NCBI RefSeq assembly: GCF_029029505.1
Contig: NZ_JAKJSD010000008.1
Location: forward strand, 124,001-188,000
Origin: Ancylomarina sp. DW003
GTDB taxonomy: Bacteria > Bacteroidota > Bacteroidia > Bacteroidales > Marinifilaceae
Direction of reading: 5' to 3'
DNA length: 64,000 bases
Under the pieces are notes generated by a model. That model searched no databases. It saw only the letters and a list, made by a program, of their open reading frames with translations, and had not been told where the DNA came from. Below, one piece after another: positions 38,801 through 47,167 of the stretch; position 1 is the stretch's first letter; the number at the start of each line of letters is the position of its first letter. The translations under genes and the position numbers were made by a program.

Positions 38801-39298
38801 TTTCTCGGTATTACTCCAAGCATATTGGAAACTCATCCCCAAGTCAAAGTTGACCTCTTCAAAAATGACCTTGTTGCCGTAAATACTCTTATACAGATTT
38901 CTTTCAATCTTGTATATATTTCTAAGACCATTAGAGAATGGTTTCCACAAAAGAGTTTTCTCATCCTTTTCAACTAGAACAATAGTTTTACTCCCTGTTT
39001 TATCTCTATAATCGTGAATTTTATCAACAGTATAATAAGGGAACAAGGCATTGTTCCTGTCTTTTCTTCCAGCCGATAAAGAACCATTACTCGATATGAA
39101 CATCCAGTGATCGGAATCACTGACAATACTCATAAAGAAGTCTGACATTTGATCAGAATTGCTGATCTTGTAAAACTTTTCATTATGTAGCTCAACGAAT
39201 TTCCCCTCAACTTCAGCCCCGCTGTAATTCAAATTCGTGTTTCCCAAATAAATGTTATTCTTCTTCATTTTAATATTAATTGATTCTACTTCAATCAT
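35810..39298 (-). CDS. GH149 beta-1,3-oligoglucan phosphorylase
   Basis: 1162 residues (an internal ATG at 39268, MKKNNIYLGN, is an equally good start). No signal peptide, so cytoplasmic. The sequence has the phosphorylase layout of GH94/GH149: an N-terminal beta-sandwich, then an (alpha/alpha)6 barrel with RRHGDPSRPWNQFAI and YQGNWRDIFQNWEALGLSYPEF, IGYWGDHQIIYLQKF, and a late YGFEGLGSIYWHMVSKL block. Length matches GH149, known to phosphorolyse beta-1,3-gluco-oligosaccharides to glucose-1-phosphate. This saves ATP compared with hydrolysis. It is the only phosphorylase in the locus. Confidence 0.82.
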   Translation of the reverse strand: MIEVESINIKMKKNNIYLGNTNLNYSGAEVEGKFVELHNEKFYKISNSDQMSDFFMSIVSDSDHWMFISSNGSLSAGRKDRNNALFPYYTVDKIHDYRDKTGSKTIVLVEKDEKTLLWKPFSNGLRNIYKIERNLYKSIYGNKVIFEEVNFDLGMSFQYAWSNTEKFGFVKTSKVSNLSDKTVKFEIIDGIENILPSGVDYDFQNEYSNLLDAYKKCELLEESGLGLYMLSSIPVDRAEPSESLKTSTVWSHGLEGSKILLSAKQVDRFKQGYPVETEVDIRAAKGAYFLNSELELEQNESREWMIITELNQDSVAVANLDKFIKTEKNIADLIAEDIALGTKNLIKIVADADGLQMGEDDLSYARHFSNTLFNVMRGGIFVDNYLVDSADFKLFVQQTNKPIANQFQEWIDQLPAEITYTELNQLAEKTGNSDLIRICYEYLPLTFSRRHGDPSRPWNQFAIETKNDDGSPKLNYQGNWRDIFQNWEALGLSYPEFLEGMISKFVNASTADGYNPYRITREGIDWECPDPNDPWAYIGYWGDHQIIYLQKFLELSNEYHPGRLDNLLTKENFVYANVPYRIKSYKDIVKNPQDTIEFDYDLNDQIREMVDHIGADARLLKNGDDGLYQVNLTEKILVTLLTKLSNFIPEAGIWLNTQRPEWNDANNALVGNGVSMVTLCYLRRFLKFWSEKFNEISIEEIHISEEVKTLLDSIYSLFVANAGLLENGFSDEDRRRFADILGEAGSTYRNGIYENSFSGLKETVKVSELLEFTNLALMYMDQSIKVNKREDGLYHAYNLISFADDTVSVRYLYEMLEGQVAVLSSGYLNAEESLDVLNCLKWSELFRRDQYSYFLYPNRQLPRFTEKNNIPENRVKESKLLSQLIADNDSSIITVDGMGGYHFNGTFRNAEVLNNAMNDLKSDVYAQLLKEEKDKVLDIFEEIFDHQSFTGRSGTFYGFEGLGSIYWHMVSKLLLAAQESYFNAIQEGGSPITLGKIKDHYFEIKAGIGLYKSPDLYGAFPTDAYSHTPSTAGAQQPGMTGQVKEDFISRMGELGIHVNHGEIVFDTSLLNDQELLSQGERFVYYDMNGEKQIISLGAGQLGFTFCKVPVIYTSGEKTQIVIAFKSGKTEVIPNNRIDEETSALIFNRGGEVERIELSITTN

Positions 39299-39372
39299 TT
39301 TCTATAGTAAAAACTTCTGCTTTTTATATCTAAAACTTACAATCGGATTTTACCGATTTAAGAGTCCGTTTA

Positions 39373-40929
39373 TTATTCTTTTACAAGTATCAATTCTAAT
39401 TCTTCCAAAGATTTTCCTTTCGTTTCAGGTAGCATAAAAAAGACAAACACGAGTCCTATTGCTCCAAAGATTCCATAAATGAGAAAGGTTGTTGCATTCC
39501 CAAAATTCATCTGTTCCCATGGAAACACAAGTTGAACGAGGAAGCTTACTCCTGAATTGATCAAACCAACAAAGGAAATCGCCAGTCCCCGAATTCGGTT
39601 TGGAAATAGCTCTGAAAACAAGACCCACATAACGGGTCCGATAGAAATAGCGAAAGAGGCAACAAAGCCAAGAATCCCAATTAAGACTAACCATGGGTTA
39701 ATGCTAATTGCTTTCGAGATAAAATCTGTTTGATGCTCTTTAAAAGCCTTATCGCTTATATTATTTTTTAATGCCTGATTAAAATCCAAATCGCTATAGA
39801 AAACGATATTTTGCATTGATGAAAAATTCTCTGAACCTGCAAATGACTCGCATTCCTGAATATCTTTTTCTGTCAATTGATAAGTTGCTTTGCCAAATCC
39901 AGCAGAAAGGATAAACATTGAAATTGCAATACCCGTTAAGCCAAAAATCAAAAGTGGTTTTCTTCCAATACGATCGACCAACCAAATAGCAAAAAGTGTA
40001 AATACAAGATTGATAAGCCCAACTAGAATGGCCTGCGAAAATGAGGCGTCAGTTCCAATTCCAGTCTGTTCAAAGATCATAGGTGCATAAAAGAACACTG
40101 AATTGATTCCGGTAATCTGCTGAGTGACAGCGATGACAATTCCAATCAACAATACGAGTTTCATGGAAGGCTTAAACAATTCTTTTAGTGAAGTTTTCTC
40201 CTTTTGTGGAGATACTTTTATACTTTGAGTGATCGATTGTAATTGAATTTTTGCTTCTTCAGCTGCCAATGACTTCTCCATCACCTGTAATGCTTCATCA
40301 TCCAAGCCATTCATCGCTAACCATCTTGGGCTGCGTGGAACAAAAAACAGAAATATAAAATATATGATTGCAGGTAAGGCTTCCAGTCCTAACATCCAAC
40401 GCCAATTGTAATTTTTAAACTGTAATACTTCAGCCCAGCCTGCATTGGATTTACCCAATTGTAAAATCATGTAATTGGTAAAAAAAGCGACGGATATCCC
40501 TAGCACAATATTCAATTGATTTAAAGAAACCATCCTTCCCCTCATCTTTGGAGGAGCAATTTCAGCAATGTACATAGGAGCAATAATCAGCGATGCTCCA
40601 ACACCAAACCCTCCGACCATTCTGGCCAGAACTAAAAACCAAAAGCTGGGAGCTATCGCTGATCCTATTGCAGAAATAAAATAGAGTGCTGCGGCATATT
40701 TAAGAACCGCTCTTCTGCCTAATTTATCACTTAAGGGACCAGCCATAAGCATGGCCAAAGTCGCGGTTAGTGTTAGACAGCTAACAGCCCAGCCCAATTG
40801 AATTTTTGTCAAATCAAATTGAGGTTCAATAAATTTCACAACACCCGATATAACCGACGCATCGAATCCCATTAAGAAACCTCCCAATGCCACTATAAAC
40901 GATACAAAAACTGTATATCTTAAATTCAT
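39373..40929 (-). CDS. MFS sugar porter (GLUT/XylE-like)
   Basis: 518 residues, 12 membrane segments. Sugar-porter signatures are all present: GPLSDKLGRRAVL, VPRSPRWL, QQITGINSVFFYAP, VDRIGRKPLLIFG and the terminal PETKGKSLEELE. An inserted loop of about 60 residues (ATYQLTEKDIQECESF to FISKAISI) before the tenth helix is common in Bacteroidota homologues. Probable substrate: free glucose by proton symport. It sits between GH16 and GH149, linking extracellular cleavage to cytoplasmic use. Confidence 0.9.
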   Translation of the reverse strand: MNLRYTVFVSFIVALGGFLMGFDASVISGVVKFIEPQFDLTKIQLGWAVSCLTLTATLAMLMAGPLSDKLGRRAVLKYAAALYFISAIGSAIAPSFWFLVLARMVGGFGVGASLIIAPMYIAEIAPPKMRGRMVSLNQLNIVLGISVAFFTNYMILQLGKSNAGWAEVLQFKNYNWRWMLGLEALPAIIYFIFLFFVPRSPRWLAMNGLDDEALQVMEKSLAAEEAKIQLQSITQSIKVSPQKEKTSLKELFKPSMKLVLLIGIVIAVTQQITGINSVFFYAPMIFEQTGIGTDASFSQAILVGLINLVFTLFAIWLVDRIGRKPLLIFGLTGIAISMFILSAGFGKATYQLTEKDIQECESFAGSENFSSMQNIVFYSDLDFNQALKNNISDKAFKEHQTDFISKAISINPWLVLIGILGFVASFAISIGPVMWVLFSELFPNRIRGLAISFVGLINSGVSFLVQLVFPWEQMNFGNATTFLIYGIFGAIGLVFVFFMLPETKGKSLEELELILVKE

Positions 40930-40979
40930 ATATTCTAAGCTTGTTTTAAATTCATTACACCATTTAGTAATGAGGGAGA

Positions 40980-41813
40980 TTATTTTTTCTGATATATTCT
41001 GACATAGTCAACTTGCATACTTTGAGGGAATGCATCTTCATCAATCCCTTGTACATTGCCCCAAGCGCCACCTACAGCTACATTAAGAATCAGATAGAAT
41101 GGTTTGACATATGGCCATTTTGATTTGCCCAGACCTTCATTTTTATACTCAAAATAAAGTTTGTCATCGACATAAGCCCTCATAACATCTGGCGTCCATT
41201 CACATATATAGGAATGAAATTTTTCAGCCACATCAGATATATGTATTGTGTCAGTTTGCTGTGTCCCAGTCTGCCACTGATAATCTGCTGAGTGAGCCGA
41301 AGCATGAATGGTTCCTAAGTTGTGTCCCACATGTTCCATAATGTCGATTTCACCAATATTTGGCCAATTCCCATCATTATAGGTCCAGCCATCTGGCATC
41401 ATCCATATGGCAGACCAAGTTCCTCTTCCCTTTGGAAGTTTAGCTCGCACTTCTATTTTTCCATGTAGCCAACTTGTTTTTGAATTTAAGCGTGCCGAAG
41501 TATATTCTTTTCCATCTTTTTGCTCTTTTAAGGCAATGATATTTAGGAATCCACCTTCAACCCAGGCATTTTCTTTTTTGGCGTTGGTATAATATTGATC
41601 TTCATTATTACCCCATCCGTCAGCATTACCTTCGGTATCGTAAATCCATAGGGTTGAATCGGGTAAACCCGTATAATCAAACTCATCGCTCCAAACCAGC
41701 TTGTAATCTGAGGGGATGCTTTCACCTGATTTTTGTTTTGTTTTAGAGCCACAGCTAACAAAACCAAAGGCAAGTATAATTACCAGTAATATATTTCGTA
41801 CTATCATGATCAA
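40980..41813 (-). CDS. GH16 laminarinase lipoprotein
   Basis: 277 residues with a lipoprotein signal ending at C21 (FGFVSC). One GH16 jelly-roll domain fills the rest: YKLVWSDEFDYTG at the start, catalytic GEIDIME with E155, D157 and E160, and WKYVKPFYLILNVAVGG near the end. The motif without an inserted residue after GEIDIME is that of beta-1,3-glucanases (laminarinases). As a surface or periplasmic endo-enzyme it would cut laminarin chains. Lipid anchoring to the outer membrane is inferred. Confidence 0.93.
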   Translation of the reverse strand: MIMIVRNILLVIILAFGFVSCGSKTKQKSGESIPSDYKLVWSDEFDYTGLPDSTLWIYDTEGNADGWGNNEDQYYTNAKKENAWVEGGFLNIIALKEQKDGKEYTSARLNSKTSWLHGKIEVRAKLPKGRGTWSAIWMMPDGWTYNDGNWPNIGEIDIMEHVGHNLGTIHASAHSADYQWQTGTQQTDTIHISDVAEKFHSYICEWTPDVMRAYVDDKLYFEYKNEGLGKSKWPYVKPFYLILNVAVGGAWGNVQGIDEDAFPQSMQVDYVRIYQKK

Positions 41814-41861
41814 AAGCTTTTTTAATGAAATATTTAAAGCGTATTATAAAAATTAGAGGAT

Positions 41862-41908
41862 ACAAGGCGATCTAAGGGGAGCGGAATTGCTCCCTTAAAA
41901 TCACTTGT
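41862..41908 (-). promoter_or_regulatory. Intra-operon hairpin before the small GH16 gene
   Basis: A core stem taaggggagc/gctccctta (one bulge) around a 6-base loop is extended by outer pairing acaag/cttgt. It lies in the 115-base gap between the two GH16 genes; no strong T run follows on the minus strand. Confidence 0.5.
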
Positions 41909-41928
41909 TTTTTTATAATTATCTTGAT

Positions 41929-43563
41929 CTATTGATAAACTCTCACATAATCAATCTCCATAGATGCTTCTACGAATGCAGGGTCAATCACACCACCAAG
42001 TGTACCACCCATGGCTACATTTAGAATTAAAAATTGATCTGCATCAAAAGGCCAGGTTGCAGCTGTTTTTTCAGCTGGCGAATAGGTATAATAAACCTCA
42101 TCATCAATTAAGAATGATATCTCACCTTCCGACCAGTTTATCGAATAAACATGAAAGGCTTCTGATGCATCTTCTACCGTAGTACTTTCCATATTTACAG
42201 TAGCTCCCGAACTTGATGGGGTATGAAGTGCAGATTGAATATGACCTGGATTATTTCCAATTGCTTCCATAATATCAATTTCACCACAAGCAGGCCATCC
42301 TGCTGTAGGAAAATCAGCTCCCAACATCCAAATTGCAGGCCAGGTTCCACCACCAACTGGTAGCTTAGCTTTTACATCTACTCTACCGTATGTAAACTCT
42401 CTTAATCCTTGAGTTTTCAAACGTGCAGAAGAATAAGAGCCACCGTCCGCTTTGGCTGTAATTTTTAATGTCCCATCAGAAACACTTACATTGGCTGCAT
42501 CACTGGTATAGGTTTGCGCCTCACCATTTCCCCAGCCACCTGCACCTAAGTCATAGGTCCAGTTTGTTGCATCTGGAGCACCAGCTACATCAAACTCGTC
42601 AGACCAAATTAGATTCGTGTATTCAACATCGACTTCTTTAGATTCACTCGGTTTTACACTTGTGAAAGTATGATACCAGGCAAAAGTTCCATCTTCCTCA
42701 ACACGTACTGTTAGAATATTATCAGTTACCTGGATGATTTCATAAGTACTTGATCCAACATACCAGCACATAAATCCTCCATCAGTTAAACTGAAACTTG
42801 TACCTCTATATCCACCATCAACAGTAGCAATCGAATTTGCTGGAGCAAATGAAACATTTTTCACACCATAAAGTGTTGTTGCAACATCTTCACCATAGCA
42901 TAAATCACCCTCTACACCAATCTTACCAGCATAGGTACCAGGAATATAAGCTGATCCAGCAATTTGTTCAAATGTCACACCATCTGCTGTTTGAGTAAAT
43001 ACAAATTCAGCATCGTACATACATTCTTTTTCAAATGGAGCTGCAGAATACCAAGCAGCGTAAGCTTTACCAGCATCTTCGAAGTTTGGTCCTAAACCTG
43101 TATGTCCTGGCTGATCTGCAGCCCAATACCATGTTTTAGAACTACCACCTGTTAAGAATGCCTCTGCTTCAGGATCACTGAAACTACTGAACACCTCAAC
43201 CTCAACCGACTTCGTTGATGAAAGTCCACCTGAGCCAACAGCAATAACAGTTACCGTATATGTATTAACGCCATTCTTTGCAAATGGGTGACTTATTATA
43301 CCATCTGCTGAAACTTTTTTGTCTGTTCCATCACCAAACGCATAAGTGAAATTAATTTCATCATCAGCACTGGCAACAAAGTTGACCATTCCACTACCAT
43401 CTCCAAAAGGATTGGCATCATCTACACCTACAATTTCATATGTTAATGAAACATTCGAAGGTGTCTTAAGTTTTCCTAATTCATAATTCTCTTCGTCACA
43501 ACCTGCTAACATTAGGAATGTACTGAGAAAGATGACTAATATATATTGACTATACTTTTTCAT
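41929..43563 (-). CDS. PKD plus GH16 laminarinase lipoprotein
   Basis: 544 residues, lipoprotein signal ending at C22 (LMLAGC). Residues about 35-125 are a PKD-like domain (YAFGDGTDKK, TYTVTVIAVG). Residues 130-305 form a separate module beginning SSKTWYWAADQPGHTGLGP, seen in other Bacteroidota surface lipoproteins and probably a binding domain. Residues 315-544 are a GH16 domain with catalytic E428, D430 and E433 in CGEIDIMEAIG. The multi-domain form fits a cell-surface laminarinase working with the SusCD complex. The gene starts 10 bases after the surface-binding protein gene. Confidence 0.9.
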   Translation of the reverse strand: MKKYSQYILVIFLSTFLMLAGCDEENYELGKLKTPSNVSLTYEIVGVDDANPFGDGSGMVNFVASADDEINFTYAFGDGTDKKVSADGIISHPFAKNGVNTYTVTVIAVGSGGLSSTKSVEVEVFSSFSDPEAEAFLTGGSSKTWYWAADQPGHTGLGPNFEDAGKAYAAWYSAAPFEKECMYDAEFVFTQTADGVTFEQIAGSAYIPGTYAGKIGVEGDLCYGEDVATTLYGVKNVSFAPANSIATVDGGYRGTSFSLTDGGFMCWYVGSSTYEIIQVTDNILTVRVEEDGTFAWYHTFTSVKPSESKEVDVEYTNLIWSDEFDVAGAPDATNWTYDLGAGGWGNGEAQTYTSDAANVSVSDGTLKITAKADGGSYSSARLKTQGLREFTYGRVDVKAKLPVGGGTWPAIWMLGADFPTAGWPACGEIDIMEAIGNNPGHIQSALHTPSSSGATVNMESTTVEDASEAFHVYSINWSEGEISFLIDDEVYYTYSPAEKTAATWPFDADQFLILNVAMGGTLGGVIDPAFVEASMEIDYVRVYQ

Positions 43564-43573
43564 AAGTTTTTCT

Positions 43574-45658
43574 TTAATTAATGAATTTCACTTCATCCCA
43601 ATAATAAGTTGCATCATCGCCATTGTTTCCAAAGTCAAAAAAGATAGAAAACTTATCGAAATTGGTAGCTGGATTAAAAGGGTTGGTTCCTGTTGCTACA
43701 TCACTAAAATCGAAACTTAAAACTTCCCATCCATTAGCCACAGTGGTTGTTGCTTCTGTCTCAACAGTCAAAGTCGGATCCGTATGATCTTCACCCTTCA
43801 ATCTAATTTGAAGACCAATAGCAGGAGAATAAACTCTAACTGTCATTACAGATGAACTTGCTGATAATGGAACATTAGACGCGAAGCCTAGTTCAGTTCC
43901 AATTGTAGTACCAGCCCATGTTTCAGCTCCTGATTCCTTTGTTGTAATAGCTACTTTATTTCCTGCATCTGCAGGATCAGTTCCTAAAACAGTAGAATTT
44001 CCACCAAAATCAGTTAGGCTATAATCTACAGTCGCACTTTCGAAGTCAACAGGGAAGTCAATTTGAGTCAAACCTCCCGAATTGTCAACTAGCTGAATAT
44101 CATCAAATAAGAATGTAAAGTCAGCCGAACCATCTCCCATCGTCCCATTATCAAATATTAAAACAACTTTTTGATATGAATTTGAAGTATTAATACCTGT
44201 GTAGTCAAAAGTTAATTCTTCCCAAGCGTTGGCAACAGTCGTCGAAACTTCTTTTTCGAAGCTAATACCACCATCATCTATATTCTCGACTTTTAGAAGT
44301 ACTTTTGCTCCAATTCTTGGTGAGTATACCTTCATTGAGAAAGTTTTACCAGCAGAAAAATCAATTGGACTATCTAAAGTAATGAAACTTCCACCCCAGG
44401 TTTGTCCGGCACTCTTAAGCATCTGTGCAACCTTTGTACTTGTATTGATACCTGAAGATTGAGGGTTATCAATAACTGTTACAGCTCCACCATCAAAATC
44501 GGTAAACTCATAATTAAGCGTAGTCGATTCAAAATTCAGAGGTATAGTCAGTCCACCTGTAGATGTAGAACCTGCTTTATAGAAGTAAATATTATCCAGG
44601 TAGATTGTAGATCCATCAGTTCCTACAAATTTAAATTGGAAAACATCTGCCATAGATAAACCTAAGTCAGTAAAATAAGTTAAAGGAATATCATAACTTA
44701 CCCACTCACCTTCGGTAACAGTTAAGTCATAACTGTTCTCACCAGTTGTTTCACTAATTGGGAATACCTGAACAGATGTTGCATCCACAGTCCACATATC
44801 AATGTGTAAGAACTCCATAGACGAAGCATCTTGAGTGCTTCCAAATTGAGTTCCCTGATAATTTAAAGTAGCATACTTAAGTGTAGCATTACCCGCAACA
44901 TCTTCAGTAGAAACAACAGTTGACTGTCCCCAGTTAGGATTAAAATCTGTTCCCTCTACATCTGCATAAGCATCACTAAAAATAGAAATAACATCAGAAG
45001 CAATTCTAGCAGGTGGCGTTGGCGCAGCAGTAACAGGTGCCGAAATTGAAGTTACCGTAAAAGTGAATGTCGAATCAACAGTTGCGATAGCAGCACCTTT
45101 CGCAACGACTCTAATCTCATAATCACCAGCATTTGCATAGATATGTGTTGCAACATCACCTGGTAAAGCCGATGTTGGCTCCTCATCTGGTGTTTCACCA
45201 AAATAAATATCAAATACAGTAGCGTAATCAGCTGTAGCTGTAAGATTCACTTGTTGCGAAACAACAGCATCATTTTCAACAACAATTTCAAGATTCTCAG
45301 GTGCTTTAAACGAAACATTTAACTCCTGAGTAATCTCTGCTGTTTCGCCAGTAGCACCAACAGCTATAATGTTTATATTATAAACACCTTCCCCATATAT
45401 ATGCGTAAGCGTTTCACCTTGCTTAGATTCTACCATTTCCGAATCATCCCCAAAGTCAACTTTAAAAGATAGTGCTCCATCCGCATTGGGCGTGATTGAG
45501 ACAAGACCCGTATTATCCTGGGTTATATTAACCACTACTGAAACATTAGCAGGAGCCGAAATATAATCCAATGAATATTGTTTATCCTCATCTGTTTCGC
45601 AAGCGGAAACCAACGATAAAATGAAAATAAATGCGACTATTTTATTTAGTATTTTCAT
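43574..45658 (-). CDS. Surface glycan-binding lipoprotein with PKD and two CBM-like repeats
   Basis: 694 residues, lipoprotein signal ending at C20 (SLVSAC). Two PKD-like domains come first (FKVDFGDDSEMV and VFDIYFGETPDEE), then a region with YLDNIYFYK typical of carbohydrate-binding beta-sandwiches, then two homologous C-terminal repeats (about 370-530 and 535-694) sharing LNFEST-LNYEFTDF / VDFESATVDYSLTDF, AGQTWGG / GAETWAG and ANAWEELTFDY / ANGWEVLSFDF. No catalytic residues. Downstream of susD in the usual SGBP position; it should capture laminarin at the cell surface. Confidence 0.82.
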   Translation of the reverse strand: MKILNKIVAFIFILSLVSACETDEDKQYSLDYISAPANVSVVVNITQDNTGLVSITPNADGALSFKVDFGDDSEMVESKQGETLTHIYGEGVYNINIIAVGATGETAEITQELNVSFKAPENLEIVVENDAVVSQQVNLTATADYATVFDIYFGETPDEEPTSALPGDVATHIYANAGDYEIRVVAKGAAIATVDSTFTFTVTSISAPVTAAPTPPARIASDVISIFSDAYADVEGTDFNPNWGQSTVVSTEDVAGNATLKYATLNYQGTQFGSTQDASSMEFLHIDMWTVDATSVQVFPISETTGENSYDLTVTEGEWVSYDIPLTYFTDLGLSMADVFQFKFVGTDGSTIYLDNIYFYKAGSTSTGGLTIPLNFESTTLNYEFTDFDGGAVTVIDNPQSSGINTSTKVAQMLKSAGQTWGGSFITLDSPIDFSAGKTFSMKVYSPRIGAKVLLKVENIDDGGISFEKEVSTTVANAWEELTFDYTGINTSNSYQKVVLIFDNGTMGDGSADFTFLFDDIQLVDNSGGLTQIDFPVDFESATVDYSLTDFGGNSTVLGTDPADAGNKVAITTKESGAETWAGTTIGTELGFASNVPLSASSSVMTVRVYSPAIGLQIRLKGEDHTDPTLTVETEATTTVANGWEVLSFDFSDVATGTNPFNPATNFDKFSIFFDFGNNGDDATYYWDEVKFIN

Positions 45659-45670
45659 ATTCTGAATAGT

Positions 45671-47155
45671 TTAATAATTAGGATTTTGCTCCCATAATCC
45701 ATTTGAAAACTGAATTTCTTCCAATGGGATTGGGAAGATCTCATGCTTACCAACGACGAAACCATCGATTTCACTTGCTGCTCTACCTGTTCTCACCAAA
45801 TCAAAGAAATGATGTCCTTCTCCTACCAATTCAACTCTTCTTTCGTGGTAAATTGCATCGGTCAAAGCAGCTCCCGTAAGGGTTATGTCATGATTGGTAT
45901 CACCAAAGGCGCGTCTTCTTACTTCTGATAAATAAGTTTGTGCTTTTGAATCTGAAACTCCTCCTCTATTAAAGGCTTCAGCAGCCATTAACAAAACATC
46001 TGCATATCGTATAGCACGATAATTATTTGGGTTGGTTAAGTTCAAATCTCCTTCTGCAGCTTCACTTCTTTTTCTTGGAAGATATTTTCTATTAAAATAT
46101 CCTGTATGTTCAAACCCCTCAGTATATTCAGCACCCTGGCTTGCCGCCCATGCTTCAATATCTAAAATAGCCACATCCTTGCGAAGATCACCAGGTTCAA
46201 AAGCATCAACAACTTCCTGTGTAGGCACATTGAAACTGAAACCAGGTGTAAATAATGGTCCAGTGTATCCTCTTACACCACTAAAACCAACAGCTACATT
46301 ACCTTCAACACATTGCAGACAGTCAAAACTAGCACCTTCTACATCGGTATACTGGACTTCAAAAACAGATTCTGATCCATTCTCTCCAGCCATTTCAAAA
46401 ATCTCATCATAATCCTGAACCAAAGAGTAATTTCCATCTGTGATTAAGCTTTCCAATACGGTAGCTGCTTCGGCAAATTTATCTTGATACAAGTATGCTT
46501 TCCCAAGTAAGGCTTGAGCAGCACCTTTTGTTGCTCTTCCTGTTACTTCGTGAACTTCCGGTAAAATGTCAATAGCGGCTAACAAATCTGCTTCTATTTG
46601 AGCATACACCTCATTCACCGAAGATCTAGGGATACTTGTTTCATCACCAATTTTGTATCTCTCATCTATTTTAAGCGGAATTGGTCCAAACCATTTCACT
46701 AACTCAAAATGATAATAAGCTCTTAAAAACTGAACCTCAGCTATCATTGTTTCCCTATCATCGAAATCCATTTTATTCTTGAATTCCATAAAGTAGTTAC
46801 AACGCTGTACACCCGCAAACATCCAGTTCCAAACATCGTGAAGGTTACTGTTAACAGGTGTATGAATCATATCATCAACCTGTTGCCATCCAACCACATC
46901 AGTAGCACTTTCGCCACCACACAATGTGTTATCAGAAGCTATTTCACCCAATATAACATTCACATATGTAGGCTGTAAAAGATCATAAGAGGCAATTAAG
47001 GCGTTATAGTAATCGTCTGCTGAATTGAAGTAATTTTCTGAATCGATCGAATACTGCGGATCTTCCTGCACAAAATCATCAGAGCAAGCAAACATTAAAC
47101 TCATGGTCAGTATAAAAGACCCGAGTATTGCTATGTTGTATTTTATTTTTTTCAT
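45671..47155 (-). CDS. SusD-family glucan-binding lipoprotein
   Basis: 494 residues with a lipoprotein signal ending at C24 (LMFACSDD). SusD features include DDYYNALIASYDLLQPTYVN, EVQFLRAYYHFELVKWFGPIP, a TPR-like ATKGAAQALLGKAYLYQDKFAEAA and the C-terminal YHERRVELVGEGHHFFDLVRTG followed by HEIFPIPLEEI. It lies 12 bases after susC. In this locus it should bind beta-1,3-glucan at the entrance of the SusC channel. Confidence 0.95.
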   Translation of the reverse strand: MKKIKYNIAILGSFILTMSLMFACSDDFVQEDPQYSIDSENYFNSADDYYNALIASYDLLQPTYVNVILGEIASDNTLCGGESATDVVGWQQVDDMIHTPVNSNLHDVWNWMFAGVQRCNYFMEFKNKMDFDDRETMIAEVQFLRAYYHFELVKWFGPIPLKIDERYKIGDETSIPRSSVNEVYAQIEADLLAAIDILPEVHEVTGRATKGAAQALLGKAYLYQDKFAEAATVLESLITDGNYSLVQDYDEIFEMAGENGSESVFEVQYTDVEGASFDCLQCVEGNVAVGFSGVRGYTGPLFTPGFSFNVPTQEVVDAFEPGDLRKDVAILDIEAWAASQGAEYTEGFEHTGYFNRKYLPRKRSEAAEGDLNLTNPNNYRAIRYADVLLMAAEAFNRGGVSDSKAQTYLSEVRRRAFGDTNHDITLTGAALTDAIYHERRVELVGEGHHFFDLVRTGRAASEIDGFVVGKHEIFPIPLEEIQFSNGLWEQNPNY

Positions 47156-47167
47156 TGATCGAGCTTT

